Source of the DNA: Mariannaea sp. PMI_226
Lineage: Eukaryota; Ascomycota; Sordariomycetes; Hypocreales; Nectriaceae
Assembly (NCBI GenBank): GCA_024336345.1
Contig: JANFOG010000009.1
Location: 682,001-746,000 of the forward strand
Reading direction: 5' to 3'
DNA length: 64,000 bases
Part shown: positions 33,907-45,759 of the stretch, one piece after another
Numbering within the stretch: position 1 is the stretch's first letter
Layout of the letters: each line of letters begins with the position of its first letter
Notes under the pieces: model-generated
The model's database searches: none
Seen by the model: only the letters and a program-made list of their open reading frames with translations
Told to the model about the DNA's origin: nothing
Program-made: the position numbers and the translations under genes

Positions 33907-36900
33907 TGCTGGAGTGGAAAAGAGAATATTGATTGTCCGGGACTTAACTTGTGGAGGTGAAGTGGGAGGGGGACAGCCACCGTCACAAGTCCCTCTGTAC
34001 CAAAATATGCTAGAAGGAGTACCTCACTCACCGTGCGCAGTATCAGCCAGGCCGCCCGAGGTTTTCTTATTAGTGGAGGCCTAGGGCAACAAGGCTAGCA
34101 GGTAAGGGTCGGGAGGCTAAGGGGCGGACCAATGAAGAAAATGTTGACAGCTCAGGGCAGGTCCTCAAATTTTTTTTTTTTGGAGAAGGTGGAAGAGAAA
34201 CTTGGGAGGACGATAAATGAAGCTAGTCATGATCTTCACTCCGCACGGTTGCCTGTGCCTGATAAAATTACACACGCAATTGTATCAAAATTACTGATAA
34301 ATGAGGCCCTGCCATGCTGAGACAGCGCCGTGAGGAAGTGATACGTAGTATGCTGCTTCTTATTTGTTCTCCTTCATCTTTTGTTCTTCGTCTTTTCGTC
34401 AATGGAATCGTCCTGTTTGGCCAATGGCTAACAAACACTTTTTCTTGGACACAATACCAAGGACCAGGGGGCGCCTGCACCTGCATCTACCCACTGTACT
34501 GTCCTGTACCGTCTGTGTTCTGTTTGGGTCGGTTGGGGTCGGCAGGCACCGAACGGGACCAGTCGGTGAACCGTGACTAAGACAGACTCCAGACCCGATG
34601 GGAGCAGCATGCATGAGACTAGTGCCCGTGTCTTGGGACATGGAGAGTCGCTGGGTTTCGACTGAAGTGGCCAACCATGAGAGAAGAAACAGAAAAGCCA
34701 CCGAGTGCGAGATACCAATAACAAGTGTAATACGGAGTAATATGCCTGCCTCTGCGACTAAGAAGGCTTATGATAGGTATGTTGCGGAGAATGACTTATT
34801 TCCATTCAAAAGAACTTAGAGAAACTCAAACTAAAGTAGCTCATTCTTGAAGGTTGTTGAGCTTGAGCAGAGGGGGAGGGGGGGGAAAACAACCCAACGT
34901 CTCGACCCATCCCAAGCGCCCCGGAATTGGCTGCCAATGTCCCCTGTTGGAGTAAGGACCCTGCTGTTTTAGCGGTTCATGGCACGCGTGGGAGAAGCAA
35001 CGCCGTTGAAGAGTACGGCGGCATAGCACCAAGTTCGCGGAACTTAAAACTGCATTGTGCTTCTTTCACCTGTGCCAGGGGTGTGCTTTGGCAATCAGTC
35101 GCGTTCGTGTTCGTGCCGTACCTGGGCAGTGTGGCAGTTCTTTGAAGCGACATGCAAGGCTTGCCTCCGCCCTTTATTGGTGGTCGCTACATACGTAGTA
35201 GCAGGCGCGCAGAACAAGGCAATGGTTTCTAGCAGAGACAGGTCGTATCGTGATCACATTACCAAATGGATGACGAAAGAAGAGGGAGAAAGCGAGGCGC
35301 ATGCGAAAACCCTGGGCGCATATGCAGACACAAGCTTCATACCTCAGGTATGCAGACATGGAAACAGGGGGTGTGTCCAGTTCAGATGTCGAAATACGGC
35401 ATATCACGAATGTTTCATGTCGGTGAAGTCTAGGATACGAAATCTCAGCATCGCAATCGATCTCCCACGGCTCATCTTGTTGCCGAATGCTGTGACGCGT
35501 GTATCGTATTATTTTGACGTCAATGCATACACAGCCTGGTTGCAAAGCACAGCCATGCCGCCTCGCCAATCTCTCTCCAGATCGCCTCCATCTTGATTCA
35601 TCTTTAGAAAAGGACGGTGGAATGACCGACGTTGACGAGCTGAATCAAACTGTCAGCCCGTATCACAACACGTAAGATCACTCTTGGGGGCGCGGCCTTT
35701 TGAAAACGCTCCGGCGCTGACCCGCATGCTTCTGCTTCTGTATCGCTTGTGCTCTTGCATGGAAGATAGCTACGTAGTGAATAAGGTCAAGGATAAAAAA
35801 AAATGAAAGAAAAAAAAAACCAAGACGTGGCCTGTATCCCGAGTGCTCCCGTCCCGCATGTCGAGATCTCTTTCTGGACACTGGCTGCGTCTAATTGACC
35901 ACGGTATTGCCCAAAGCTACCGACATGCATGACTGTAAATCAACCCGGTGGCCGAATACCCGCCAGCCCGGCCCGGTTTAACAACTTTCAGAGCCAGAAA
36001 TGATGTTGCCGTGATACTAGGTAGTTAGGCAAGGGAGGTAGTCTGCGATCCCCCTACGTAGTATTCGTACTCTTTTTCTTATTTTAAAGAGCGACCCTAT
36101 AATTGAGTGCCAGCGGAAATTATGCGGTTAGGCACTCCGTGGGTTTGTAGGTGCCGGGCCTTCAGCTGTCCCCGCCACACGGAGGAACCTCTTTTCCATC
36201 ATGTTTCGTCAAGAGCAACATCAGTATCTTGATCGTCATCTTTACTCAATCCCATGACCAGGCAAGGCTAAAATTCTCGAATGCGTACTGATCCATTCCG
36301 TCATCGGGGAGCAGACGAGGGATGTCAATTTCCTTGGCGCGTGAGAGGCTTTTAAATCTTCGGCCAAAGAAAACTGGGCCTGTTCTAAATGGCTCACAAT
36401 CGGGGGATTAGGTTTATAATGAGGGGCGCCTGACAAGGATCCATTTCTTATCAATCAGTGGGTACTGGGCTCCATCACGACACTCAGACCACCCCAAGCG
36501 AGATTCAAAGCCGGAGGTGAGAAAATCCTTGCAGCTTTGGGCACCACAAAGCGAGTAGAAAAGGCTTCAATTTTCACTTCGACTAAATTTGGTATTTCTT
36601 GCTTGATCCAAAAAGGGAAAGGGTTCTCCTAGATAGCATCTATATTTACCTCGCTACCTGAGCAGAGGGACCCGAGAGCTGAGATCATGTAGCACGGCGT
36701 CATGCCGATTTCGCAATTCCCCCAATTCCGTAGACGGAGGCAATTTTGTTCAAGGTATTCACCACTGTTCTCCGTCCGGACTTTATCTTTGTTCTTGGCC
36801 ATACTGAACCGCCCGACTGCACTGGCATTGTATGACCTGGCTGGCAATTAGATCTTCGAAACCTGGCTCTTCCTCTTCTTTTCGTCTCATAGATATATTC

Positions 36901-38949
36901 GCCCAGGCCAACGTTCGGTCAGTTGGCTGAGGAGCAGCTGGGAATATTTTAATGTGACTGGGGATGGACTAGCCGTTGCTACAAGGCCCAAATATTATCA
37001 GACCATACTTAACCGGACTGCCACAGCATTTCACAAAGCAGCGCAGTAATGAAGATCTACAATCGCGCATGTCGTAAATGCCTACCTTGAAATCTATTCG
37101 CAGATGGCGTCAGGCTTTCTCTTGTGCAAACGGAACCTAAGTCTGAGTTTGTTCATGAAGCATGAAAGCCAAATTCAACGCCGAAACAAAAGCAAAAAGA
37201 CAAAGGAAAAAAGAAACAAAAAATAACAACAAGATGAAGATGCTCAGGGCTTGTCCGAACCAAATTCCACATAATTCTCCGATGATGGGGACGGGGAAGT
37301 CCTTTGCATTGAGCCTAACTTCCTTTGCAATTCAATGGGAAAGTTGAAGGTGTGTTTGTTTACCAACAGGACGACTGCTCCAGATCCTGCATCAGTCGAC
37401 GAAACAAGTCACCATATTTAACTTCCTAGTCATGCTCCGCATGTCCTGAGAGCGACCACTCCATCAAGTTCTCCATGGACACCTTCAGCCAAGGCCGCTT
37501 CTTATCAACATGGTCGATTATTACTACACTACAACAAGCCTAGTCGTATACCGGCTCACGCCACAGTTTATTTACCTCATCGCAGACCCGGCAATATGTT
37601 AGACTACCACTGCCAGCGAAAGGATCTAGTCTCATTTTGTCCCCAGCGAACTCCGCCCTTTCCATCAGACAGCAAACACTCTGTCATGCCTTGAAGTGAC
37701 TTGAACTTACGAGAGCCAGCATTGTGTTATTTCATGAGTGTTGCAAGGCTTCGGTCGTCCATTAAAAGACTTGGGTCATCAGATCCTGGCGCCAACACAC
37801 CTCGACAGGCATCAAGCGGGGTTTTACCCTCGGCTGGCCTGGTACCAGACAATGCAACCCAGGAGCACGAGAAGAAGAAGGAAAAAAACCCTCTCTCGTC
37901 ACGATAAGGCCATGACGCAGAAAATGCAATCGATGCAGAAGCCACAATCGCTTCACTCTCTCGGCACTATGCTATAGTGGGCTTGTTATGAAACATATGC
38001 ATGTTTCAGTACTGTGCCCTTGCGGGTAGATTTTCTTGGCCAGCGAGACTCATGAACTGCACTGAATTATGGTGCACGACTTTATCTATGTACTTGATCA
38101 GTCTCTCATGCCTGCACCTGTCAAGTGTCCCAGGGAGCTCTACTCGAACGGGACTCACGCTAGGATGAGAGGAAAGCCGCTTTGGCCAAACGCAAGAACC
38201 GCTTGTCGTTGGAGCCTTGGCTGCACCAAGCTACCTTGCCGACGTAGCACACTACCTGGCTTGCCTACCGTTGTGTACCCTTATCGTCTTGTCACCTGTC
38301 TCTAGCTAGTTCGTCGTCATCTTATGTGTTCCTTTCAGATTCTGGCCCAGGTTTTGATTCTGATTCAGCTTGAGCTTTATCGCTTGCATCCCCAGTCAAA
38401 AGATCAAAGGATACCGAACACTAAGCCCGCCGTCATGGCCCCTCCGAGCCCGAACCCCCCGCGATAGCTCCGCCGACCTCCGCCGACCTCAGAGTCTTCA
38501 GTGCCCCCAACGCAACGGCCCGCTTCCGATGTGACGGCCGATCCACCCGGTACACGCTATGTGCGACGTGCGCACGTAGGGAGAACGGCTGGATGAAAGC
38601 GGCAACGCACCAACGGCTCCGCTCTCCCTGTAAATCATACGATGTTTTGAAGAAAACACAAAATAACGCCAGCCAGCAGAAACCGCCAGAGTTACTGCTG
38701 CAGCAAAGGCCAAAAAAATATTGAAAAAAAAAATTATCCATCCTATTGCCCCGTGTCATTGAAAATGGAGAGTTGGCCTCGTTTTACTGGCGGAGTCTGT
38801 AGATTTCGGGAGAGTTGCGACAGGAGAAACGAAGTACAGGCCCCAGCTTTTCTGTTTTTGTCTGCCCATCTCGTGATTTCTGAGACGTGGGCCCTTTCAA
38901 CGTCCGGTTTTTCTTACTAAACAAGTATTCAGGAAATATTTACCTTTGA

Positions 38950-39016
38950 GGGGGGAAGAGAAAAAAGAAAGGGAGAAAAGAAGGGAAGAAAAGAAGAGGA
39001 AAGAGAAAGGAGGGCA
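38950..39016 (+). promoter_or_regulatory. Polypurine tract upstream of oleate hydratase
   Basis: Some 65 bases are almost entirely A and G (one T at the start aside), about 210 bp before the ATG at 39226. A purine run on the coding strand is the reverse of the common fungal CT-box, so its promoter role is uncertain. Confidence 0.35.
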
Positions 39017-39225
39017 GCAACCTCGAGTTTCCGGAACCTTGCTTGCGTCACAAGTTTCCATTACCTTTTGACTCCCTAGCGCTTGCCTGACGGGACGCCA
39101 ACCACAAAGCCAAAAGCTAAAGACCGGCTTTCTTGGCCTTCAGAAATCTCCCCCTCACCACAGCAGTCGGGCCAAAATAATTCATTCCTATCTCGCGTTT
39201 CTGAAGCGCAAGCGGCATTCGCAGA

Positions 39226-41042
39226 ATGGATGAAGAGGTACTTGATGAGTCTTTCGAGGCTGTCTCGGCCGCCGCAGTCGCCACCAATGGTGCCGATTCC
39301 TATTCAACTACGACTTCTGCCCACATCTCCAACGCTTCACATGTCTGGCTCGTTGGTGGCGGAATTGCCTCTCTGGCTGCAGCAGTGTTTCTGATCGAAG
39401 ATGCCCAGATCCCCGGTGATCGCATTCATATTCTCGAAGCCTCTTCTCGGCCCGGCGGTTCCATAGCTGCCCACATTGCGCCGTCCCATGAGACAGGATA
39501 CCGGGTCTCGGCCATTCGCAAGATGAGCTTGACTTACCGGTGCCTCTACGGAATGTTGGAAAAGGTGCCCGCCGAGGCAGAGGGTCGAACGTTGGCGGAC
39601 AAACTAAACAGCTTCAACCAGGCGAGACACAAACTAGGACCATCGGGCACCAGGCTAGTGCGGCAAGTGGTGGACGACAATGGGGTCGAAAAGCCCGAGG
39701 CTGTCGATGTAAGCACCATGGGCCTGAGCGTCAGGAATCAGTGCGACTTGATGCGCGTGGTTCTTGAGACAGAAGAGGAGTTGGAGGGACTGGAGATCCA
39801 GTCCCTGTTTGCGCCTGACTTCTTCGAGACCAACTTCTGGGACTTGTGGTCCTCGCTGAATCGCTTCCATCCGTGGTGCAGCGCAGTGGAGTTCAGACGG
39901 TGCTTACACAGATTCTTGCACGAGTTCCCCAACATGGGCAGCCTATCCGGCGTGCAGCAAGCTCCCGAGGAAGATTTTGAAGCCATCATCAAGCCGCTCT
40001 CTCAGTATCTCAAGACTATGGATGTTGATTTCCAGCAAGGTACGACACGCTCCATTCATTTCCTTATTTCAATTTATCCTATTTATTTACCTTAGCTTGT
40101 TCTGGGGAGGGCACACAGCTGACCGAAACAGGCGTGCAGGTGACTGGGCTGGACTTTGAGAATCTTGATGATGGTTTCAGAGTTTCGGGTCTCAAGACAA
40201 TGCAAGGCGGTAACAGTGTCGACATCACTATAGGCCCTTCTGATCATGTTCTCCTCACACTAGGATCGCTTACCTCCGGAATGGGCTACGGCTCGAATAC
40301 TGCGCCTCCGCCAACCATGGAACTTCGTGATTCGGCACCACACGAGTTAGACCCTGCCTGGACATTCTGGGATCGACTTGCCTCTGAACGACCTGAGACG
40401 TTTGGAAGTCCCGAGGCCTTCTTCGACCGACCTTCTAAGTCAACATGGCTGTCTTTCACTGTGACTCTTCACGACCATGAGTTTTACGAGTACCTACACA
40501 ATTGGTCCGGCACTCTCACTGGTGCTGTACCCCTTATAACCTTCCGGGATTGTCCCTGGATGCTCTCCCTCACCATCCCACAGCAGCCCTACTTCAAGGA
40601 CCAGCCCGACGACGTTTATGTGTTCTGGGGCTACGGCCTCTTCCCCGATCAAGCAGGTCGCCATATCAACAAACCTATGCTCGAGTGTACTGGCGCTGAG
40701 ATTTTGACGGAGCTTCTTCATCTCATGGGGTATCCAGTAAACCCAACCCTGTCCAAGTCGATCACGATTCCATGTTTGATGCCTCTTATTGGCAGCCCCT
40801 TCCTTACAAGGAAAAGAGGCGACCGACCCAACGTGATTCCCGATGGGAGTAAGAACCTCGGCTTGATGGGACAGTTTGTCGAGGTAGAGCGTGAGGTCAC
40901 ATTTACCATGGAATATTCGGTGCGGTCGGCGCAAATTGCAGTCTATGGACTGATGGACGTTGACAAAAGCATTCCAGGTGTACAAGGGGAGGATCATTCT
41001 GTCGAGACGCTGGGAATGGCACTCAAAACATTGATGACCTGA
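39226..41042 (+). CDS. Oleate hydratase (MCRA family), with altered RGG motif
   Basis: An FAD-containing fatty-acid hydratase fold that in characterised members adds water to cis-9 double bonds to make 10-hydroxy fatty acids. Two exons, 39226-40039 and 40132-41042 (donor GTACGA, acceptor AACAG), give 574 aa. The Rossmann motif is VWLVGGGIASLAAAVFLIED near residue 40, followed by RIHILEASSRPGGS. FHPWCSAVEFRRCLHRFLHE corresponds to the family's PWHSA.EFRRY region. Later come SKSTWLSFTVTLHDHEF, DQPDDVYVFWGYGLFPDQAG and MGQFVEVEREVTFTMEYSVR. Residues 91-106 read GYRVSAIRKMSLTYRC where other members have an RGG motif in this position, so Ser-Ala-Ile replaces Arg-Gly-Gly at about 95-97. Catalytic competence is therefore in doubt. 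The rest of the protein is full length and intact. Confidence 0.93.
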
Positions 41043-44000
41043 GGCTTGTCGCCATGATAACCTCCAAGGCGAGAAAGAACATGGACCGGAGACAGGAGGA
41101 AAAGATTAAATGGGCGGAATGAAGGGGAATGAATGGTTAAAAAGTGTTTCTTGTTCACTCTGTTCGATTGAGGCGGTAAAATTGAGATTTCGCTTTCGGA
41201 ACGCGGTACGGCCAACAAAAGAAAAGAGAAGAGGGATGCGGAAAAGGCCCTGTCCAGCAAGAGGAAGGCAGTACTCTGCTGGCAGGGCTGGTTGGGGCGG
41301 CACATGTCTTTCATGCCTTTTAGATCAGAGATTGATTCCTATGTATTGTACGTTTTTATCTCGTGTGTGTTGTAATCTCCAGATGAGTGTGAGAATGTCG
41401 CTCGATCGTCTTGCGCCGAGGAGCCTCTTCGTCCCTTTCTTTTACCATAGTTACATATGAAGCTATTCTTTCTCCCTCTCTTTGCGATACAACAAATTAT
41501 TACACTTACGATTCCACTCAGCATGTCGTTGAAATGCTCTAAAAGACCTGCTCAGGGGGTGTTACCTACCAATAGATGCTTAACAATTCCCTGCCGTTGT
41601 ATAATCATATTTTCTTGCTGCAAGTCGGAACTGCTTCGTTTCTTCTTTCCTATACTAACTTATACAGACTTTATCTATTCGTCCTTGCACCGTCTTAATT
41701 TTCACCATACAGGCCGAATCTTCTGTAGTCCTGGATTTTCAATAAGAACAAGACAATCATCCAAAGAGTATGTGCTTTATAATTTCCCGTGCCAAAAGGG
41801 TGAAAGCGGGTTACAGCAAAGTTTAAGCGTTTAATCGATATTTGTTTGTTTTGCTAGATTTATAAAAACATGTGAACCAAAATGAACGAGAAAGGCAACA
41901 TATGTAACTACTTGTAGTCTCAAATCCTGGTGCAGCTCTTTGACATTTTGTGGATTCATTTGATATCAAGAAAACGGCAAGTTTATAGATGAAACAGGAT
42001 GTAATGGATGCGATTGACGACTCATAGGAGAAAATGAGGGATGAATGAAACTGAAGGTGTTGCTCTTATACACTATTCGCTTCTGTTTATCCTGGAGGTT
42101 TTATATCACGTCTTGGGGTGCAGGTGAATGACGTTTGAATTATAGAGACTCCGGAGGGAGATTTTCTTCATAAACCTTGAAGGTGGGCATCGCAGAAGTT
42201 CCATGAATCTGTGTATATTGATAGCCAACTTACTAAGTATCCCGATTATTTGCATACGTCTCTTTTTTTTTCAAATTGAAGTGATAGGTCTTCCATCGTC
42301 AAACCGTACATGCCCATAATTTCATCTAGTCAGCCTTAAGAATGTACAGCTCCTCTGGTCCAATTTTACGCTTGCTTGCGGCATGATACCGTACGCATTT
42401 CCGTATTGAAGGGCCTATGGCAGTACAAAAGAGTCTGATATGTCAAACTGACGGTAGCACCAAGTTCCATCCAAGCAACACTGTTGTGTCTCTTTTCGGT
42501 TCTTGATTCAAGCCAAAAAAGACAAAAGACAGACAAGTGTAGGACAACAAAATGAGAGACTCGGTCTATATTCTGCCTCCTAACAATCCTCCGGTATACG
42601 AAGACGATAAAATTACAGCATATAATCATGGAAAATCGTGAGGCTGACACCGAGTACAAAAATGGAGTTTGCAGATTCTAGAGGGATATGTGCGTGCGTA
42701 GAGCGCCATCTCCCAAATGACCACAGAATATTTGTGGATATTAGCAACTGGGGACTGGAAGTGGTTGGTTGAAGGCGTTGGAATGCGGGGACGACGAAAG
42801 TGCAGCTGTTTTGGGCACAAGTCCATGGGGTATCTACAGAGCAGTGTTCTTAGAATACAAAGAGGATGACACAGGTTGGGCCAGGTGATGAGTACTGTTT
42901 CAGCTGCGAGATTGTAATGTAGACTGAAACGATTGGTGAAATGGCGAAGTAAGAGTTCGTATCGAAAATAGATATATGTGGTGGTTTAGTTCAGTTAAAA
43001 CTAGAAGTGTGGCGAAGTGCCTACCTAACCCAGATGCTCGGGAATCTCTTGGTGAGAACACCTGTGAGGAGGTGCGCTTCGTATTGCATATCTCGTAATG
43101 TAATGAAGGGGAAGGGGATTCGGATTTAGGTACAAGCCATGTCAGCCGAAGGGCTAGCTGAACAACCGGCAAAGAACCGGTGGGATGGTTTGACAGTTTG
43201 GGTGTGGTTGGAAAATCGGCATCATTCCTGGAGATGGCAGGATGGCGAGGGCCTCGTGGTAACGGTTTCACCAGGTGGAGATGGGGAACAGGGATGGCAA
43301 ACCTGGGATGGCAAATCTGGGATGGCCGTTGAATGCAGGCTAATTCCCAGCTGCATGGACCATAAATATGTCGTCCAGGAACATCTTCAGCCGTCTCCTC
43401 GTACCCATTGGAGGCTACTGTGCATCGCAGCATGGAGAAACTACACTTGTCTCCGTTTTCATTTGCTCACGGTTTACTTACCCCCGTAAAGGAGTACTGC
43501 TCCGTACGAAGTCTCGACCCGTTTCGGAGACGCCGCTGTGGCTTCAGGGCTGAGGGGGAAGGGATGGATGTGGCGTGAGGGGAGCACTGGCTGATATGCA
43601 GTCAGCATTACCACTTCGACCCAGGCAATGAGCCCTCCCTTTCGTCGCGAAGCGGGAACACACTGACTGTACTTTGAAGAAGTACTGTGTGTATGTAATG
43701 ACGTTGCATCCGTGGATATCAGCGTAAATCAGCTCGAAAATCACTCTGGAGAGCCCATTTCTCAAGCAGAGGCTGTTATCAGATGACCGACTCTACCAAT
43801 TCCAAAAAAGCCGAGCAAATCAAAGGTTTCGTGACTAATCACATCTCAATTCTTATGTCGCCATGGTGATGAGCATTGGGCTCTGACTTTAAGTTGGGGC
43901 TTCTGAAAGGTGGAAAAAAAAAGGTCAAAGTACGGTGTTGACTACTACTCGTGCAATGGGCCAGGGTTGGTGATGGGAGGGAGACACACAGAGGCGCTGA

Positions 44001-45759
44001 TTGGATGCTGAAGATTGAGCAAGGGAGCAAAGACCCGGCAGGGGGGACCATTTGCGAACGGGTCGAGATCGTTGTGGATGATTGTGATGTTCAAACCTTG
44101 ATGGAAGCGAAGGGGTCCGGTCGGAGACATCTCCAGCACCTCGTACGTCTCCGTCGTCGTAGCTTCGGATGTACCTATTGTGTGAACAGAGAGGTCTTAT
44201 TGGCAGTCATATTGGGGGTTTTGAATCCCACTTAGACGGTGAGAATGGCGGTGATGCGCTAGGAATACGATACCTAAGCTAGGCAAGTACGGAAATGTCA
44301 ACTATCAACGTCGAGTGAGCATGGCGGATCAGCGAGAGAGAAAGAAAAAAAAAAGAGGGAACAGCGCATGCCCGCTGCCCAATCCAATGAGGTGACAACA
44401 GGGATCAGATCAATTTTCCCTCGGTTCCCTGCCGCTGACTATGCCCCTTGTCCACCTCCCCTGGCCCCTGGACCCTGTGATCGGTTGCTATGGATTTTGG
44501 GTTTTTGGTCGTCCTTGGCGTGGGTTTTGGTTAATTTATTTTGGTATTAATTTTTCCCTTTCGTTGCCTCAATTATCCTTGCTGTAAGTATCTTTTTTTT
44601 CTTTCGGTATTTCCCTTAGCTACTGCTCCATCTAGGTACGTAAGGAACATCTACCTGACCTACCTACATAGGTAGCTAGGCATCTAATCAATATGCAGAG
44701 TGCCGCTTTTGCCCGGAGAGACACTGGGGATTTCCCGACAATAAGCAAGTTACGTACCTAAGGTAAGGTACAGAGTGCACAGAAAGCTTGGACGATTCGG
44801 TACTTCGCGCTGTCATTGACCCTACCTTGGACTATGGCAGTGTGTACGACGTAATACCTGCACCAAAATACAAGGACCAGCAACTTGCGTGGCCTTGTGC
44901 ATAGTAGTTTGCTCGGTGTGTGTTGTCTTGTCTCACTCCTCTCACTTCCCCCCCACCCGCACAGCACCCAAAGAAAAAAGAAAAGAGGCAAAAAAGAGAG
45001 GAGAATAAAACGGCCATAAAAAAGGGACCTTGCGAAACGAGAAGGTGCGCGGGCCACTCATCGGCTGAGGCGACAGGGGAACCGGGACTAAGGCCTGGGG
45101 CTATTCCAATATTGGTCACAGCTGTGGAGAGAATGTGGATAGCCTGACGCGCTAAAACACAGATTGGCTTACTGGGAAACAAACCCGCCTTCCTCACTCA
45201 CTTGGTCACTTCAACGCTCGAGCTTGCCTGAGCTTGGCTGGCCGCCCCTGCGATTGGTCCACGATGTGGTGGGTGCTTTCCATATTATCGCCAGGCACCT
45301 CAGCACTGGCGCCTCACTTCCAGCTTCCAATCCTCCCGTCGCCTCCACCTCGTCTGGTATATCACACCAGCGCTATAGCAGCCGTTTTTTTATTTTATTT
45401 TACACCTACAGCACTACCCCATATTATCTGTCTCCTCCCATGTCCAACTGCTATATCGGATCTGTCTTGGTCTCCATTTCCAGTACATAGTACGGATATC
45501 CCTCTCATGAATCTCTAAATCATCCGTCAACTTCCTCCAGGCTCGGCTAATGCCAACCACTGTCTTCGCTTCCCCTCACTCTCAGATCGTGGCGTGACAG
45601 TGACAATGCCGCCTCGATGCTTGCGACTGGACTGAGTATCATTTGAAATCAGCCCCGACTATCAGCCTATCAGCACCACAGTGCTTGAAGCACCTAGTTA
45701 TTTCGATTCGTCCTTCACCTGTCTAGCCCAGCTACGGTTGCTCAATCATCGACTCTGGA
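41043..45759. other. Long intergenic stretch (about 4.7 kb), no gene seen
   Basis: I see no supported gene. The 177-codon minus-strand frame at 42900-43433 has Pro/His/Ser-heavy composition and no motif. A G/A-rich run lies at 44340-44357 and recurrent CTACCTACAT words near 44640-44690. The last kilobase is CT-rich and probably the promoter and leader of the channel gene. Confidence 0.55.

Larger units (their letters stand above)
33208..39225. other. Long intergenic stretch (about 6 kb), HMGR leader plus gene-poor DNA
   Basis: The first 700 bp or so are the leader and promoter of HMG-CoA reductase. Beyond that no gene is convincing. Frames such as 35057-35596 (plus) and 35174-35569 (minus) are overlapping mirror images without motifs. 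The right end is the promoter side of the oleate hydratase gene. Confidence 0.55.

Noticed and set aside
40494..40997. 167-codon minus-strand frame opposite the oleate hydratase
   Set aside because: It is antisense to a conserved exon and has no motif.
42900..43433. 177-codon minus-strand frame
   Set aside because: Composition is erratic (Pro, His, Ser, Arg), there is no motif or splice partner, and it overlaps a similar-quality plus-strand frame.
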